Origin: Hirschia sp.
GTDB lineage: Bacteria; Pseudomonadota; Alphaproteobacteria; Caulobacterales; Hyphomonadaceae
Direction of reading: 5' to 3'
NCBI GenBank assembly: GCA_002709235.1
Contig: PAQI01000005.1
Location: forward strand, 1-34,310
Length of the DNA: 34,310 bases
This document shows positions 1 through 9,600 of the stretch, one piece after another. A model generated the notes under the pieces. The model ran no database searches and was not told the origin of the DNA. It saw only the letters and a list, made by a program, of their open reading frames with translations. Every line of letters starts with the position of its first letter. Position 1 is the first letter of the stretch. Both the position numbers and the translations under genes were made by a program.

Positions 1-1540
1 CCCCCATCCATATCATGATCAGGACCACGCCCGTGACCAGCATCCAGATTGAATAAGGGATCATCATTGCGGTGAGAGACCCCAGGCCAAAATCCTTCTG
101 CCAGCGTTGCGCAAAAATCAGGACAAGGGGGAAATAGACCATCAATGGCGAGATGATGTTGGTCGCTCCATCTCCGACACGATAGGTCGCCGTGGCACCT
201 TCCGGACTGATTCCCAGCAAGAGGAGCATAGGCACCAATACGGGAGCAAGCAGCGCCCATTTGGCGCTGGACGAACCTACAAACAGGTTCAACAGTGCAG
301 AGAACAGCACGATGAAGCCGAGCGTGATCGGTAGTGGCAACCCACTGGATCTGATGGCATCAGCGCCATGCACAGCGGAAATCAATCCAAGATTGGACCA
401 GTTGAACATGGCCACAAAATGTGCCGCAGCGAATGCAAGGACAAGATAATATCCCAGATCCTTCATGGCATCGCTCATCATGCCGACCAGGTCGCGATGG
501 TTCTTTATGGTTCCAGCGGCTGAGCCATAAGCCCAGCCAGCGGCCAGAAAGAGAATGAAGAATGCGGCGACCAGTGATCTGAAGAACGGAGTTGCCGTGA
601 CATACCAGGGCTGGCCTTCGGTTCCTGGTCCATCATCAAGCAAGGGTGTATCCGGACCAAGGGTCATGAGACCCCAGACGATAACCACCCCTATGATGGC
701 CAGACCAGCACGGCCCAACCCGTTCTTTTCGGCCTCCGTCAGTGGCGCATCTTCCTTGCCATATGTGTTTGCATGTTCTTCGGAAGGCTTCCATTTGCCA
801 AGCTTGGGTTCGATGATCTTGTCGGTGACATACCAGATCACGGGCAGATAGATGACGAGCAGGGCGGATATGAAATACCAGTTTCCCGCAATGTTCATGG
901 TCCAGTCGACATTCAGGTTCGCGCCGTCCATCGCAGCTTCGGTGATGCCGAAGAGGAGCGCATCCAGTTGGCCGGGGGAGATGTTTGCCGAGAACCCACC
1001 GGACACCCCTGCAAAGGCTGCGGCAATACCTGCCATTGGGTGGCGACCTGCAGACGCGAATATGATGGCCGCCAGCGGGATCATGACAACATAGCCAGCA
1101 TCAGCGGCATGATTTGACAGCATGGCTACGGCAGCAACCACAGGCGTCAGCAGGACTTTTGGTGCATCACGGACAGCTGCACGGATGCCACTTGCAAACA
1201 GGCCGGACCTTTCCGCAACGCCCGCGCCCAACATCACGACGAGTACATATCCCAGGGGATGAAAATGAGTGAATGTCTTGGGCATCTCGACCCAAAGGCG
1301 CTGGATGTTTTCTGAACTGATCAGGCTCTGAGCCTTGAGGATTACAGCCTGACCGTCTGCGTCAAGTTGCGTGGGATGGTCCGCCGTCACGCCAAATAGA
1401 GAGCAGGCGATGGAGATCACGACAAGGATGGCGATCAGATAAAAGAATATAAAAACGGGGTCCGGCAAACCATTGCCAACACGCTCAACAAAACCAAGAA
1501 AGCCCTTTTGCTTTGGTGTGTCGTCTGTCGCATTGGTCAT
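1..1540 (-). CDS. AbgT family transporter (C-terminus cut by window edge)
   Basis: Inner-membrane transporter of the AbgT family, whose members import p-aminobenzoyl-glutamate or export sulfonamide-like antimetabolites. Translating the minus strand from ATG at 1540 gives MTNATDDTPKQKGF and then the family-typical stretch VERVGNGLPDPVFIFFYL, followed by many hydrophobic segments and the family-like loop with SNHAADAGYVV and GRHPMAGIAAAFAG. The last visible residues (PYSIWMLVTGVVLIMIW) resemble the final membrane helix of the family. More than 510 codons are visible against about 508 residues for E. coli AbgT, so only a short tail should be missing. A strong ribosome site (GGGGAG) lies 8 bases before the ATG. 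It follows pseC by 87 bases on the same strand, but nothing suggests a shared function. Transport direction and substrate cannot be read from sequence. Confidence 0.85.
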   Translation of the reverse strand, partial: MTNATDDTPKQKGFLGFVERVGNGLPDPVFIFFYLIAILVVISIACSLFGVTADHPTQLDADGQAVILKAQSLISSENIQRLWVEMPKTFTHFHPLGYVLVVMLGAGVAERSGLFASGIRAAVRDAPKVLLTPVVAAVAMLSNHAADAGYVVMIPLAAIIFASAGRHPMAGIAAAFAGVSGGFSANISPGQLDALLFGITEAAMDGANLNVDWTMNIAGNWYFISALLVIYLPVIWYVTDKIIEPKLGKWKPSEEHANTYGKEDAPLTEAEKNGLGRAGLAIIGVVIVWGLMTLGPDTPLLDDGPGTEGQPWYVTATPFFRSLVAAFFILFLAAGWAYGSAAGTIKNHRDLVGMMSDAMKDLGYYLVLAFAAAHFVAMFNWSNLGLISAVHGADAIRSSGLPLPITLGFIVLFSALLNLFVGSSSAKWALLAPVLVPMLLLLGISPEGATATYRVGDGATNIISPLMVYFPLVLIFAQRWQKDFGLGSLTAMMIPYSIWMLVTGVVLIMIWMG

Positions 1541-1627
1541 TTGTGGAACTCCCCGCGTCGATTATTTCAGCCCGTTATGTGGAATGAGAGCGAGTTTGAA
1601 GGAATTTTGCAACAAAAACCGCTCGGA

Positions 1628-2827
1628 TCACTCAACCAATACATCTCTTAAGGCATTCACAACGCGGGTGACATCCTTGTCTTTCATGGTGGGAAAGAGG
1701 GGAAGGGACAGGCAGCGCGCGTAGAATGTATCGGAACCGGGCAGTTCCAGTTCTGCGTCGAGGCGTTTGTAGTAAGGTTGGTGGTGGACCGGGATATAAT
1801 GAACCTGTGTGCCCACGCCTTTGTTTGCCAGCTCAGCCATGACTTGCTGGCGCGGCTTGTTCAGCGCCTCAAAATCGATCTGCACCACATATAAATGAAG
1901 GCTGGGAGATTGGCCGACCAGGTGAGACATGGGGGTCAGATGTGACAGATCGTTCAGTTGTTCATCATAAAGTCCGGCAAGGTGACGACGCCGGGCGATG
2001 AACTGATCCAGCTTTGTCAGCTGACTGAGGCCTAGGGCAGCCTGAATGTCTGACAAGCGATAATTATATCCCAGCGCCTGCATCTCATAGGCCCAGGGCA
2101 ATCGTGTTCCTTCAGCGTCACAGGACAGGCCAGGGTCTGTTAAATCAGCCTCTTCACGCACCATTCCATGACAGACAGCCCGGCGCAGGCGTTTTTCCAG
2201 TTCCGGGTCATTTGTGGTGATCATACCGCCTTCTCCGGTCGCGATTGTCTTGACCGGATGAAAGGAAAAGCACGCCATATCGGAGTCTTCACAAGCCCCG
2301 ACGGTGAACCCTTCGGAATCTATCGATCCCAGAGCATGACAGGCGTCTTCCACGATGAACATTCCATTGTCGCGGGCGATCCTGGACAGGGCAGGCATAT
2401 CACAGATCTGTCCCGCATAATGCACTGGTATCACCACGCGCGGTGTCATTCCGATCGCGTGGGTGCGGATAATCGCTTCCGTCAGACTTTCGGGCGTCAT
2501 CAGACCGGTTGCAGGATCGACATCGGCGAACATCACCCAGCCATTGCAAAAACGCGCGGCATTGGCAGTGGCCAGAAAGGTGATGGAGGGTACAATCGCT
2601 ACATCGCCGGGCCCGATATCCAATGCCAACATGGCAGCATGCAAGGCAGCGGTGCCATTGGCGCATGCAATGGCGCGTTTCACGCCCATTCGAGTTGCAA
2701 AAGCTTCTTCAAACGCCGTGACACGTGGTCCCGTGGTCAGATAGTCCGAGCGAAGGGCCTCGGCGACAGCGGCGATATCGTCATCGTCGATCTGTTGACG
2801 ACCATAGGGCAGAAAATCGCTGCTCAT
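1628..2827 (-). CDS. pseC: UDP-4-amino-4,6-dideoxy-N-acetyl-beta-L-altrosamine transaminase PseC
   Basis: PLP-dependent sugar aminotransferase of the DegT/DnrJ/EryC1/StrS family, cytoplasmic, second step of pseudaminic acid synthesis. It aminates the 4-keto sugar made by PseB. The 399-residue protein opens with FLPYGRQQIDDDDIAAV and RSDYLTTGP, and carries SITFLATANAARF, both typical of PseC rather than of generic aminotransferases. The PLP-binding lysine is expected at K193 in FSFHPVKTIATGEGG; the cofactor aspartate lies in IVEDACHALGS. Length is normal for the family. The gene diverges from pseB across 238 bases. The ATG at 2827 has no convincing ribosome site of its own; a tiny upstream frame ends 4 bases before it (see 2832-2867). 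The later genes pseH, pseG, pseI and pseF are not in this window. Confidence 0.92.
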   Translation of the reverse strand: MSSDFLPYGRQQIDDDDIAAVAEALRSDYLTTGPRVTAFEEAFATRMGVKRAIACANGTAALHAAMLALDIGPGDVAIVPSITFLATANAARFCNGWVMFADVDPATGLMTPESLTEAIIRTHAIGMTPRVVIPVHYAGQICDMPALSRIARDNGMFIVEDACHALGSIDSEGFTVGACEDSDMACFSFHPVKTIATGEGGMITTNDPELEKRLRRAVCHGMVREEADLTDPGLSCDAEGTRLPWAYEMQALGYNYRLSDIQAALGLSQLTKLDQFIARRRHLAGLYDEQLNDLSHLTPMSHLVGQSPSLHLYVVQIDFEALNKPRQQVMAELANKGVGTQVHYIPVHHQPYYKRLDAELELPGSDTFYARCLSLPLFPTMKDKDVTRVVNALRDVLVE

Positions 2828-2831
2828 ATGG

Positions 2832-2867
2832 TTACGCTTGCACGTCGATAATTGTCTTGAAGCTCAT
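2832..2867 (-). CDS. possible 11-codon leader frame upstream of pseC
   Basis: A minus-strand ATG at 2867 is preceded by GGGAG (2874-2878) at the ideal spacing of 6 bases. It opens an 11-residue frame (MSFKTIIDVQA) whose TAA ends 4 bases before the pseC ATG. Because pseC lacks a good ribosome site, ribosomes might load here and re-initiate at pseC. This is inference from spacing only. The frame could also be chance. Confidence 0.3.
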   Translation of the reverse strand: MSFKTIIDVQA

Positions 2868-3065
2868 CTCGGACTCCCGCGTAAAATCGCTGATTCCGCG
2901 TGAGACTGAGTGGAAGGTCTTAAACTTTCATTTCACGACATACCGAGGCCCGGGCCAAGTGTAATCAGGTTCAGAGATTTTGAGACTAACTGATGGTTAA
3001 GGCAATTGATGCAATCTTGCCGAAATTGACACTGTGGAGAGTGGAGCGACCTTCGCATCTGCTTC

Positions 3066-4253
3066 ATGACAGAACTGGTAAGTACAAGCATGACGACCCT
3101 ATTGCGAGATTTTGCGACGCCCGCGCCGGACATGAATGGCAAGGTAATCCTTGTAACGGGCGGAACAGGGTCGTTCGGAAAGCAGTTCGTGCGTATGGTT
3201 GCCGCACGCTGGTCGCCGCGCAAACTGATCGTGTTTTCGCGCGATGAGCTCAAACAATATGAGATGGCGCAGGAATTTCCTCAGTCGGAATTTCCGTTCA
3301 TGCGCTATTTTATCGGTGATGTACGCGATGCCCAGCGCCTTGAAATGGCGATGCGTGATGTTGACTATGTTGTGCATGCAGCCGCGCTCAAACATGTGCC
3401 GATTGCAGAGTACAATCCGATGGAGTGTATTCGCACCAATGTTTTCGGCGCCGAAAACGTGGTCAACGCATCCATCCGTGCGGGCGTGAAGACGGTCGTG
3501 GCGCTATCTACCGATAAGGCCGCCAATCCGCTCAACCTGTATGGCGCTTCCAAGCTGGCGGCCGACAAGATCTTTGTTGCCGCGAATAATCTGGCGGGTC
3601 ATGACGGTACGAAGTTCTCGGTTGTGCGTTATGGCAATGTGCTGGGGTCTCGCGGATCTGTCGTGCCGTTCTTCCGCAAGCTGATTGCGCAGGGGGCCAG
3701 CGAATTGCCCATCACCGACCAGCGCATGACGCGGTTCTGGATCACGCTGGAGCAGGGCGTGAATTTCGTTTTGTCCAGCCTTGCCACCACAAAGGGTGGT
3801 GAGATTTTTGTACCCAAGATTCCATCCTCCCTGATCGGTGATCTGGCCAGCGCTATTGCGCCAGGCTTGCCGCAGAAGGAAATCGGCATCCGTCCCGGCG
3901 AAAAATTGCATGAAGTCATGGTGCCAGAAGATGATGGACGCTCGACGGTAGAAATCGAAGACAGGTATATTCTCCTGCCGCATGGTCATGCGGCCCGCAT
4001 GGAGCAGTGGCTTGCAGATGGCGCAACACGGATGCCTGACGGTTTCGCTTATGCATCAGATGCCAATTCGGAGCTGATTGGCGTAACAGCCTTGCAGGAA
4101 ATGCTCGCTCTGTGCCTGCAACCTGGCGAGGGGCTGGCTCACATGGCTGGCCTGATGCGCAGACGCAATGATGATAGTGTGCCTGAGCCACTCGCCGACA
4201 CAGATATTACGGTGACCTCGAAACGAACAAGTCGAGGCCGTAAGCGAAGTTGA
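3066..4253 (+). CDS. pseB: UDP-N-acetylglucosamine 4,6-dehydratase (inverting) PseB
   Basis: Short-chain dehydrogenase/reductase that converts UDP-GlcNAc to the 4-keto-6-deoxy-L-sugar, first step to pseudaminic acid; its product feeds PseC, encoded divergently. The NAD(P)-binding Rossmann motif TGGTGSFG is at residues 31-38. Further family marks are FSRDELKQYEM, HAAALKHVPIAEYNP, ALSTDKAANP with the catalytic Asp-Lys, YGASK, and RYGNVLGSRGSVVPFF. RPGEKLHE near the C-terminus is also typical. The protein is 395 residues from the first ATG, longer than the usual 330-345. ATGs at 3090 and 3132 are also in frame, and 3132 (MNGKVILVTGG) is closest to homologue starts, so the N-terminal 22 residues are doubtful. 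The C-terminus carries an extra basic tail ending SKRTSRGRKRS. A strong hairpin follows at 4370-4407. Confidence 0.93.
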   Translation: MTELVSTSMTTLLRDFATPAPDMNGKVILVTGGTGSFGKQFVRMVAARWSPRKLIVFSRDELKQYEMAQEFPQSEFPFMRYFIGDVRDAQRLEMAMRDVDYVVHAAALKHVPIAEYNPMECIRTNVFGAENVVNASIRAGVKTVVALSTDKAANPLNLYGASKLAADKIFVAANNLAGHDGTKFSVVRYGNVLGSRGSVVPFFRKLIAQGASELPITDQRMTRFWITLEQGVNFVLSSLATTKGGEIFVPKIPSSLIGDLASAIAPGLPQKEIGIRPGEKLHEVMVPEDDGRSTVEIEDRYILLPHGHAARMEQWLADGATRMPDGFAYASDANSELIGVTALQEMLALCLQPGEGLAHMAGLMRRRNDDSVPEPLADTDITVTSKRTSRGRKRS

Positions 4254-4369
4254 ACTTAAATTGGGTTCAACTGAAGATTTAATCTAAATCCCCCGAATTC
4301 AGTGAAGACTAATCGGAATATTTATTCCATAACGTCCCCTGTTCCTGGGTTGGAATTTTAGGGACGCTT

Positions 4370-4407
4370 CAAAACGGCGCACCAGTGCAAACTGAGGCGC
4401 CGTTTTG
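4370..4407. terminator. bidirectional terminator between pseB and marC
   Basis: A perfect 11-bp stem, CAAAACGGCGC (4370-4380) with GCGCCGTTTTG (4397-4407), encloses a 16-base loop. The A-rich and T-rich ends mean either strand would yield a stem followed by a short U-run. It sits between the convergent stops of pseB and marC, so it probably ends both transcripts. A weaker dyad CGTCCC/GGGACG (4333-4338/4361-4366) lies just upstream. Confidence 0.75.
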
Positions 4408-4430
4408 TTGTCATAAAAAAACGTTTGATT

Positions 4431-5072
4431 TCAGGCTAGTCCGAAAGCACCTTTGATCCCGTCGATCAGGAGCTGCACGGAAAGAGCAGAGAGAATTACA
4501 CCGAAAATACGGGTGATGGCACCTGCTATTGATTCTCCCATCAGCTTCATCAGCGGTGCTGCGACCAGGAAAATTGCAAGACACAGGAGCAGATTGGCGA
4601 GGATAGCGCCAATCACAACACCCTTGGCTGCCATTGATTCCGCATTCTGCATGTAAAGCATGGCTGTCGCGATCGAGCCCGGGCCGGCCAACATCGGGAT
4701 GCCAACAGGGAAGACGGAAATATCCTCCAGCTTTTCATGTTCGGCCTTGTGGGTTTCAGCGCGGTGTTCGCGGCGTTCTGTGCGCTTTTCAAACACCATG
4801 TCCAGCGCAATCAGGAACAATAAAATTCCGCCAGCAGCCCTGAATGCATCGATTGAGATGTGAAGGGCATTGAGAAGCCAGGCGCCGCCAAATGCGAATC
4901 CCGTGATAATGATCGCCGCGACCAGGACTGCTCGAATGGCCATTCTGCGGGCATAGGCGCTACCTCCCGGGGCCGTCAGCGATGCAAATACCGGCGCGAC
5001 GCCGACGGCATCGATCAGCACGAAAAAGGTGACAAAGGCCGCAAGGGCAAAATTGAGCAATTCTGGTGTCAT
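4431..5072 (-). CDS. MarC family integral membrane protein
   Basis: Inner-membrane protein of the MarC/UPF0056 family. The 213 residues form about six hydrophobic segments in two halves, each with a family-type motif: FFVLIDAVGVAPVFASLT near residues 16-33, and VFPVGIPMLAGPGSIATAML near 120-139. A charged loop rich in Glu, Arg and His separates the halves. Despite the name, E. coli MarC is no longer thought to cause multiple antibiotic resistance, and the family has no settled biochemical role. Length is normal. It is transcribed alone, convergent with pseB and divergent from the next small gene. Confidence 0.88.
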   Translation of the reverse strand: MTPELLNFALAAFVTFFVLIDAVGVAPVFASLTAPGGSAYARRMAIRAVLVAAIIITGFAFGGAWLLNALHISIDAFRAAGGILLFLIALDMVFEKRTERREHRAETHKAEHEKLEDISVFPVGIPMLAGPGSIATAMLYMQNAESMAAKGVVIGAILANLLLCLAIFLVAAPLMKLMGESIAGAITRIFGVILSALSVQLLIDGIKGAFGLA

Positions 5073-5258
5073 GCGTGCCTGCTAACCGAGACAGGGTGCA
5101 AGAGCAATAGCTGTCGCACGGGCAGGTCTGGAGATTGTCTGCTGTTCTGTTCCCTCTAAGGGGGAGCGGGTTGCGCAATTCATTGGTTAACCTTGCGGTC
5201 GAGTGCATGTAAGGTCACCTGCATGAATTAATGGCTCGCGACAGTTCAGGAGCGCGTG

Positions 5259-5624
5259 ATGGAACAATTGATGGAATGGCTCACCCAGATTTTTGGTGAG
5301 GGTGCAGACCTTGCTGCTATCGCATCTGCAGCAGGCGTGGGCGGCGGAGCCCTCAGCGTGGTGACGGCGTTTTTCTTTCGCGGCTTCTTCATGAAGCTGC
5401 TCGCCCAGATCGTGACCACGGCGATCATGACCGGTGTGGGGTTTCTGGCGCTGCTACATATGCTGGGTTTCGAGATCGTGCCCAAGGACGGCACGCTGGC
5501 TGCGGATATTCCGATCTTCCAGCAGGGCTTGGCTCAGCCTGAATCTGCTCCACGTCGTGCGGAAGACGAGGATGACGGGAAGAAAGTGAAGATCTATTAC
5601 AAGAGCCCCTGGCGACGAGGCTGA
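5259..5624 (+). CDS. small membrane protein of unknown function
   Basis: A 121-residue protein I do not recognise. The N-terminal 15 residues look amphipathic (MEQLMEWLTQIFGEG). A Gly/Ala-rich stretch and a hydrophobic segment follow (AGVGGGALSVVTAFFFRGFF, then LLAQIVTTAIMTGVGFLALL), so one or two membrane spans are likely between residues 25 and 70. The C-terminal third is polar and charged (PRRAEDEDDGKKVKIYYKSPWRRG). AGGAG at 5248-5252 lies 6 bases before ATG 5259, which favours that start over GTG 5256. It diverges from marC and converges on the Crp-like gene with a 15-base gap. Coding status is supported by the ribosome site and composition; no function is proposed. Confidence 0.7.
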   Translation: MEQLMEWLTQIFGEGADLAAIASAAGVGGGALSVVTAFFFRGFFMKLLAQIVTTAIMTGVGFLALLHMLGFEIVPKDGTLAADIPIFQQGLAQPESAPRRAEDEDDGKKVKIYYKSPWRRG

Positions 5625-5639
5625 TTGTGCTTGTGGAGA

Positions 5640-6347
5640 TCACCAGTCCTCGTCGCCGGTGTCGGCGATGAGGCTGATGGTTTCAGGGTCGAGGATTTTC
5701 ACCCGGCCATTTTCGATATCCAGCAGGCCGTCGCGGGTCCATTGCGAAATCTGCTTGGAGACGCTTTCACGACTGGCGGCGATGCGCTTGGCTAGTTCGC
5801 CTTGCGTATAGCGAGATTGCAGCGTCACAACGCCTTCTTCATCAACATCGGCCCGGGCGGCCAGAATCAATAACAGGCGCGCAAGCCGTGGTCCGAGCTC
5901 AAGGAAAGAGACGCTTTCGACCAGTTCATTGGTCGCACGCAAACGCTGGCACATCATGATCAGAAGTGCCTCGGCGATATCACTCTGTTCGCGCAGGATT
6001 GACCAGAAGGCCTGGCGTTCCAGGACGAAAAGGTTGGTGTTTTCAGCGGCTGTGGCGTCAGCGGACCGCGCGTCACCATCTATCAGCGACAATTCACCAA
6101 ACAGATCTCCGCGCTCCATACCGGCCAGGGCAATCTCCTTGCCTTCACTTGTCACGCGGGAGAGAAGGATGCGGCCTTCCAGAACTGCATAGACTGCATC
6201 GCCACTGTCGCCGACTGAAAACAGGCTCTGGCCCTTCTTAATGTTCCGAGTCCTTCCAGCACTGGCCAGGGTTGTCAGCATGTCATCGGAAAGATTCTGG
6301 AAAAACGGGGTCTGGCCGAGAATTTTCCTGATGTCTTCGTCTTTCAT
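5640..6347 (-). CDS. Crp/Fnr family transcriptional regulator
   Basis: DNA-binding regulator of 235 residues with the usual two parts: an N-terminal cyclic-nucleotide-type sensor fold (about 15-135) and a C-terminal winged helix-turn-helix (about 150-220). The sensor has the phosphate-binding cassette pattern GDLFGELSLIDGDARSADA, with Glu85, Arg94 and Ser95 in the positions that contact cAMP in Crp. Cyclic nucleotide binding is therefore plausible. No N-terminal four-cysteine cluster is present, so it is not a classic iron-sulfur Fnr. The recognition helix region is YTQGELAKRIAASRESVSKQISQW (180-203). The gene is single and divergent from pyc across 324 bases. Confidence 0.88.
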   Translation of the reverse strand: MKDEDIRKILGQTPFFQNLSDDMLTTLASAGRTRNIKKGQSLFSVGDSGDAVYAVLEGRILLSRVTSEGKEIALAGMERGDLFGELSLIDGDARSADATAAENTNLFVLERQAFWSILREQSDIAEALLIMMCQRLRATNELVESVSFLELGPRLARLLLILAARADVDEEGVVTLQSRYTQGELAKRIAASRESVSKQISQWTRDGLLDIENGRVKILDPETISLIADTGDEDW

Positions 6348-6671
6348 CCACGCTCTCCCTTGGATCGATCTCCTGAAGCATTGTAGCAGATCTTGTTGTG
6401 ATCCAGTCGTGAAATCAAATCGGTCGTGATTTTTGGGCGTTGCTTCACTGTTGGGCGGGCTGAGAATAATTCGCCGATATTCGCGAGTCTCCGTTTTCTT
6501 TGTGGTCGGGGATGGTTAAACTGGGCATAAAACAAAAATACGATTGCCGACACCATATCGGCAATTGAAGCCAGTCCGGGACCTGGCTGCGATCTTTTGC
6601 GTTGTCTATCGGTCGTCCTTGCTTGATTTCAGGGGCGACGTCTTGATGTTTTTCTCTGGGGCGTCCCATCC
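6348..6671. other. divergent intergenic region between the crp-like gene and pyc
   Basis: These 324 bases hold no convincing gene. The only clear structure is the dyad at 6543-6565. I found no good Fnr box (TTGAT-N4-ATCAA) or canonical Crp box, and no clean -35/-10 pair. The region probably contains promoters for both neighbours. Confidence 0.6.
6543..6565. promoter_or_regulatory. operator-like inverted repeat upstream of pyc
   Basis: ATTGCCGA (6543-6550) and TCGGCAAT (6558-6565) form a perfect 8-bp inverted repeat separated by 7 bases, about 107 bases before the pyc ATG. Size and position suit a dimeric regulator site. It could equally serve the divergent crp-like gene. No regulator can be assigned. 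Confidence 0.4.
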
Positions 6672-9600
6672 ATGACCATTTCCAAGATACTTGTTGCTAA
6701 CCGTTCGGAAATTGCCATCCGCATTTTTCGCGCTGCCAATGAGCTGGGGCTCAAGACTGTGGCGATATGGGCGGAGGAAGACAAATATTCCCTGCATCGC
6801 TACAAGGCTGATGAAGCCTATCAGATTGGCCGCGGGCCGCATCTGTCTGCACCGATGGGACCGATTGAGAGCTATCTGTCCATAGATGAGATCTTGCGCG
6901 TTGCGAAACTTTCCGGGGCAGATGCGATCCACCCTGGATATGGATTGCTTTCGGAAAGTCCTGAATTTGTAGATGCCTGCAAGGCAGCAGGAATTACTTT
7001 TATCGGCCCCAAGGCCGAGACCATGCGACGCCTGGGCAACAAGGTGGCGGCACGAAATCTGGCGGTGGAGGTGGGTGTGCCTGTCATTCCTGCTACTGAG
7101 CCCTTGCCGGATGACATGAAGAAAGTCGCAGAGATGGCCGATGAGGTTGGCTATCCTGTCATGCTCAAGGCCAGTTGGGGCGGCGGTGGTCGCGGTATGC
7201 GCGTGATCCGCGCAGCATCCGAACTTGAGCGTGAGGTGACCGAGGCCAAACGAGAGGCGATGGCTGCCTTTGGCAAGGATGAGGTCTATCTGGAAAAACT
7301 GGTCGAGCGTGCGCGACATGTCGAAGTGCAGATCCTCGGCGACACGCATGGCAACGCGGTTCACCTGTTTGAGCGCGATTGTTCTGTGCAGCGCCGCAAC
7401 CAGAAAGTGGTTGAGCGCGCACCCGCGCCCTACCTCAATGATGCGCAACGTGCCGAGCTTTCCGGCTATGCGTTAAAGCTGGCCACTGAAACCGCTTATA
7501 TCGGTGCGGGAACCGTCGAATTCCTCATGGATATCGACACAGGTGCCTTCTATTTCATCGAGGTGAACCCGCGTATCCAGGTGGAGCACACGGTCACGGA
7601 AGAAGTGACCGGCGTGGATATCGTGAAGGCACAGATCCACATTCTGGATGGCTTTGCGATCGGCACACCGGAATCAGGCGTACCAAAGCAGGAAGACATC
7701 AAGCTCAATGGTGCCGCCCTGCAATGCCGCATCACAACCGAAGACCCCGAACAGAATTTCATCCCTGACTATGGCCGGATCACCGCCTATCGGGGCGCAA
7801 CGGGTTTTGGTATCCGACTGGATGGTGGAACGGCTTATTCCGGTGCTGTGGTCACACGCTTTTATGACCCGCTGCTGGAAAAGGTGACGACCTGGGCCCC
7901 CACGCCCGAGGAAACAATCCTGCGCATGCACAGGGCGCTGCGGGAATTTCGAATTCGCGGCGTGGCCACGAACCTGACCTTCCTCGAAGCGATCATCACG
8001 CACCCTAAATTTCGCGACAACACCTATACCACCAAGTTCATCGATAATACGCCCGAGCTGTTCCAGCATGTCACCCGCCGTGACCGGGCGACCAAGTTGC
8101 TCAATTATGTTGCCGATGTAACGGTGAATGGCCATCCTGATGCCAAAGGTCGGGCGACGCCGCCCGCCGATGCGGCCTTGCCTGTTGCGCCCTATATTGA
8201 TGCTGACGTGCCCGATGGCTCGCGGCAATTGTTCGAAAAGCTCGGGCCTGAGAAATTCTCGCAATGGATGCGAGATCAAAAACAGGTGTTGATAACGGAT
8301 ACGACCATGCGCGATGCGCATCAGTCGCTTCTGGCGACGCGTATGCGCACGCATGATATCGTCAAGATCTGTGGCACTTATGCGCGGTCTCTGCCTCAGC
8401 TCCTGTCGCTGGAGTGCTGGGGAGGGGCGACCTTTGATGTGTCCATGCGGTTCCTGGCGGAAGATCCGTGGGAGCGTCTGTCACTGATCCGGGAAAATGC
8501 CCCAAATTTCCTGTTGCAGATGCTGCTGCGCGGGGCCAATGGCGTGGGCTACAAGAATTATCCTGACAATGTAGTGAAGCATTTCGTCACCCAGGCTGCT
8601 GCAGGCGGTGTGGACCTGTTTCGCGTGTTCGACTGCCTGAACTGGGTGGAGAACATGCGTGTGTCGATGGATCAGGTGCGTTCGGAAGGCAAATTGTGTG
8701 AAGCGGTGATCTGCTACACAGGCGACATGCTGGACCCGGATCGCTCTAAATATGATCTGAAATATTATGTCGGTATCGCAAGAGAGCTGGAAGCTGCGGG
8801 TGCGAACATTCTCGCCGTCAAGGATATGGCGGGATTGCTGAAGCCTGAGGCGGCGCGTGTCCTGTTCAAGGCACTTCGAGAGGAAACGGATCTGCCGATC
8901 CATTTCCATACGCATGATACATCCGGCATTTCTGCGGCGACAGTATTGGCGGCGGTGGATTCCGGCGTAGATGCAGTTGATGCAGCAATGGACGCGTTTT
9001 CCGGCAACACCTCTCAGCCCTGCATGGGGTCTATCGTCAGCGCCCTGAAGGGGCATGAACGTGATCCGGGGCTGGATCCTGCGGCGATCCGCAAGATTTC
9101 CTTCTATTGGGAGGCTGTGCGCAAGCAATACGCAGCTTTCGAAAGTGATCTGAAGGGCCCGGCTTCCGAGGTCTATCTGCATGAGATGCCGGGTGGTCAG
9201 TTCACCAACCTGAAAGAACAGGCGCGTTCGCTGGGGTTGGAAACGCGCTGGCACGAAGTGGCGCAATCCTATCACGACGCCAACATGATGTTTGGTGATA
9301 TCGTGAAGGTGACGCCGTCCTCGAAGGTTGTCGGCGACATGGCGCTGATGATGGTTGCGCAGGGATTGTCACCTGAAGACGTGCAGGATCCGAAAAAGGA
9401 CGTGGCGTTTCCAGATTCTGTCGTTGCGATGATGCGTGGGGATCTCGGGCAGCCGCCAGGAGGATGGCCGAAGGCATTATCCAGGAAGATCCTCAAGGGT
9501 GAGAAGCCCTATACGACCCGTCCCGGCGCGCATCTTGAGGAAGCAGACCTTGTGGCCATGCGCAAGGAAATCGAAGACAAGCTTGATCGCAAGCTGACTG

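Noticed and set aside
2940-3065. A sigma-54 (-24/-12) promoter before pseB
   Set aside because: I looked for GG-N10-GC within a TGGC-N7-TTGC context and found no acceptable match; only a GGCCCGGGCC palindrome at 2947-2956.
7674-9275. Two long minus-strand frames (226 and 264 codons) inside pyc
   Set aside because: Both are antisense shadows of an intact pyruvate carboxylase without recognisable motifs.
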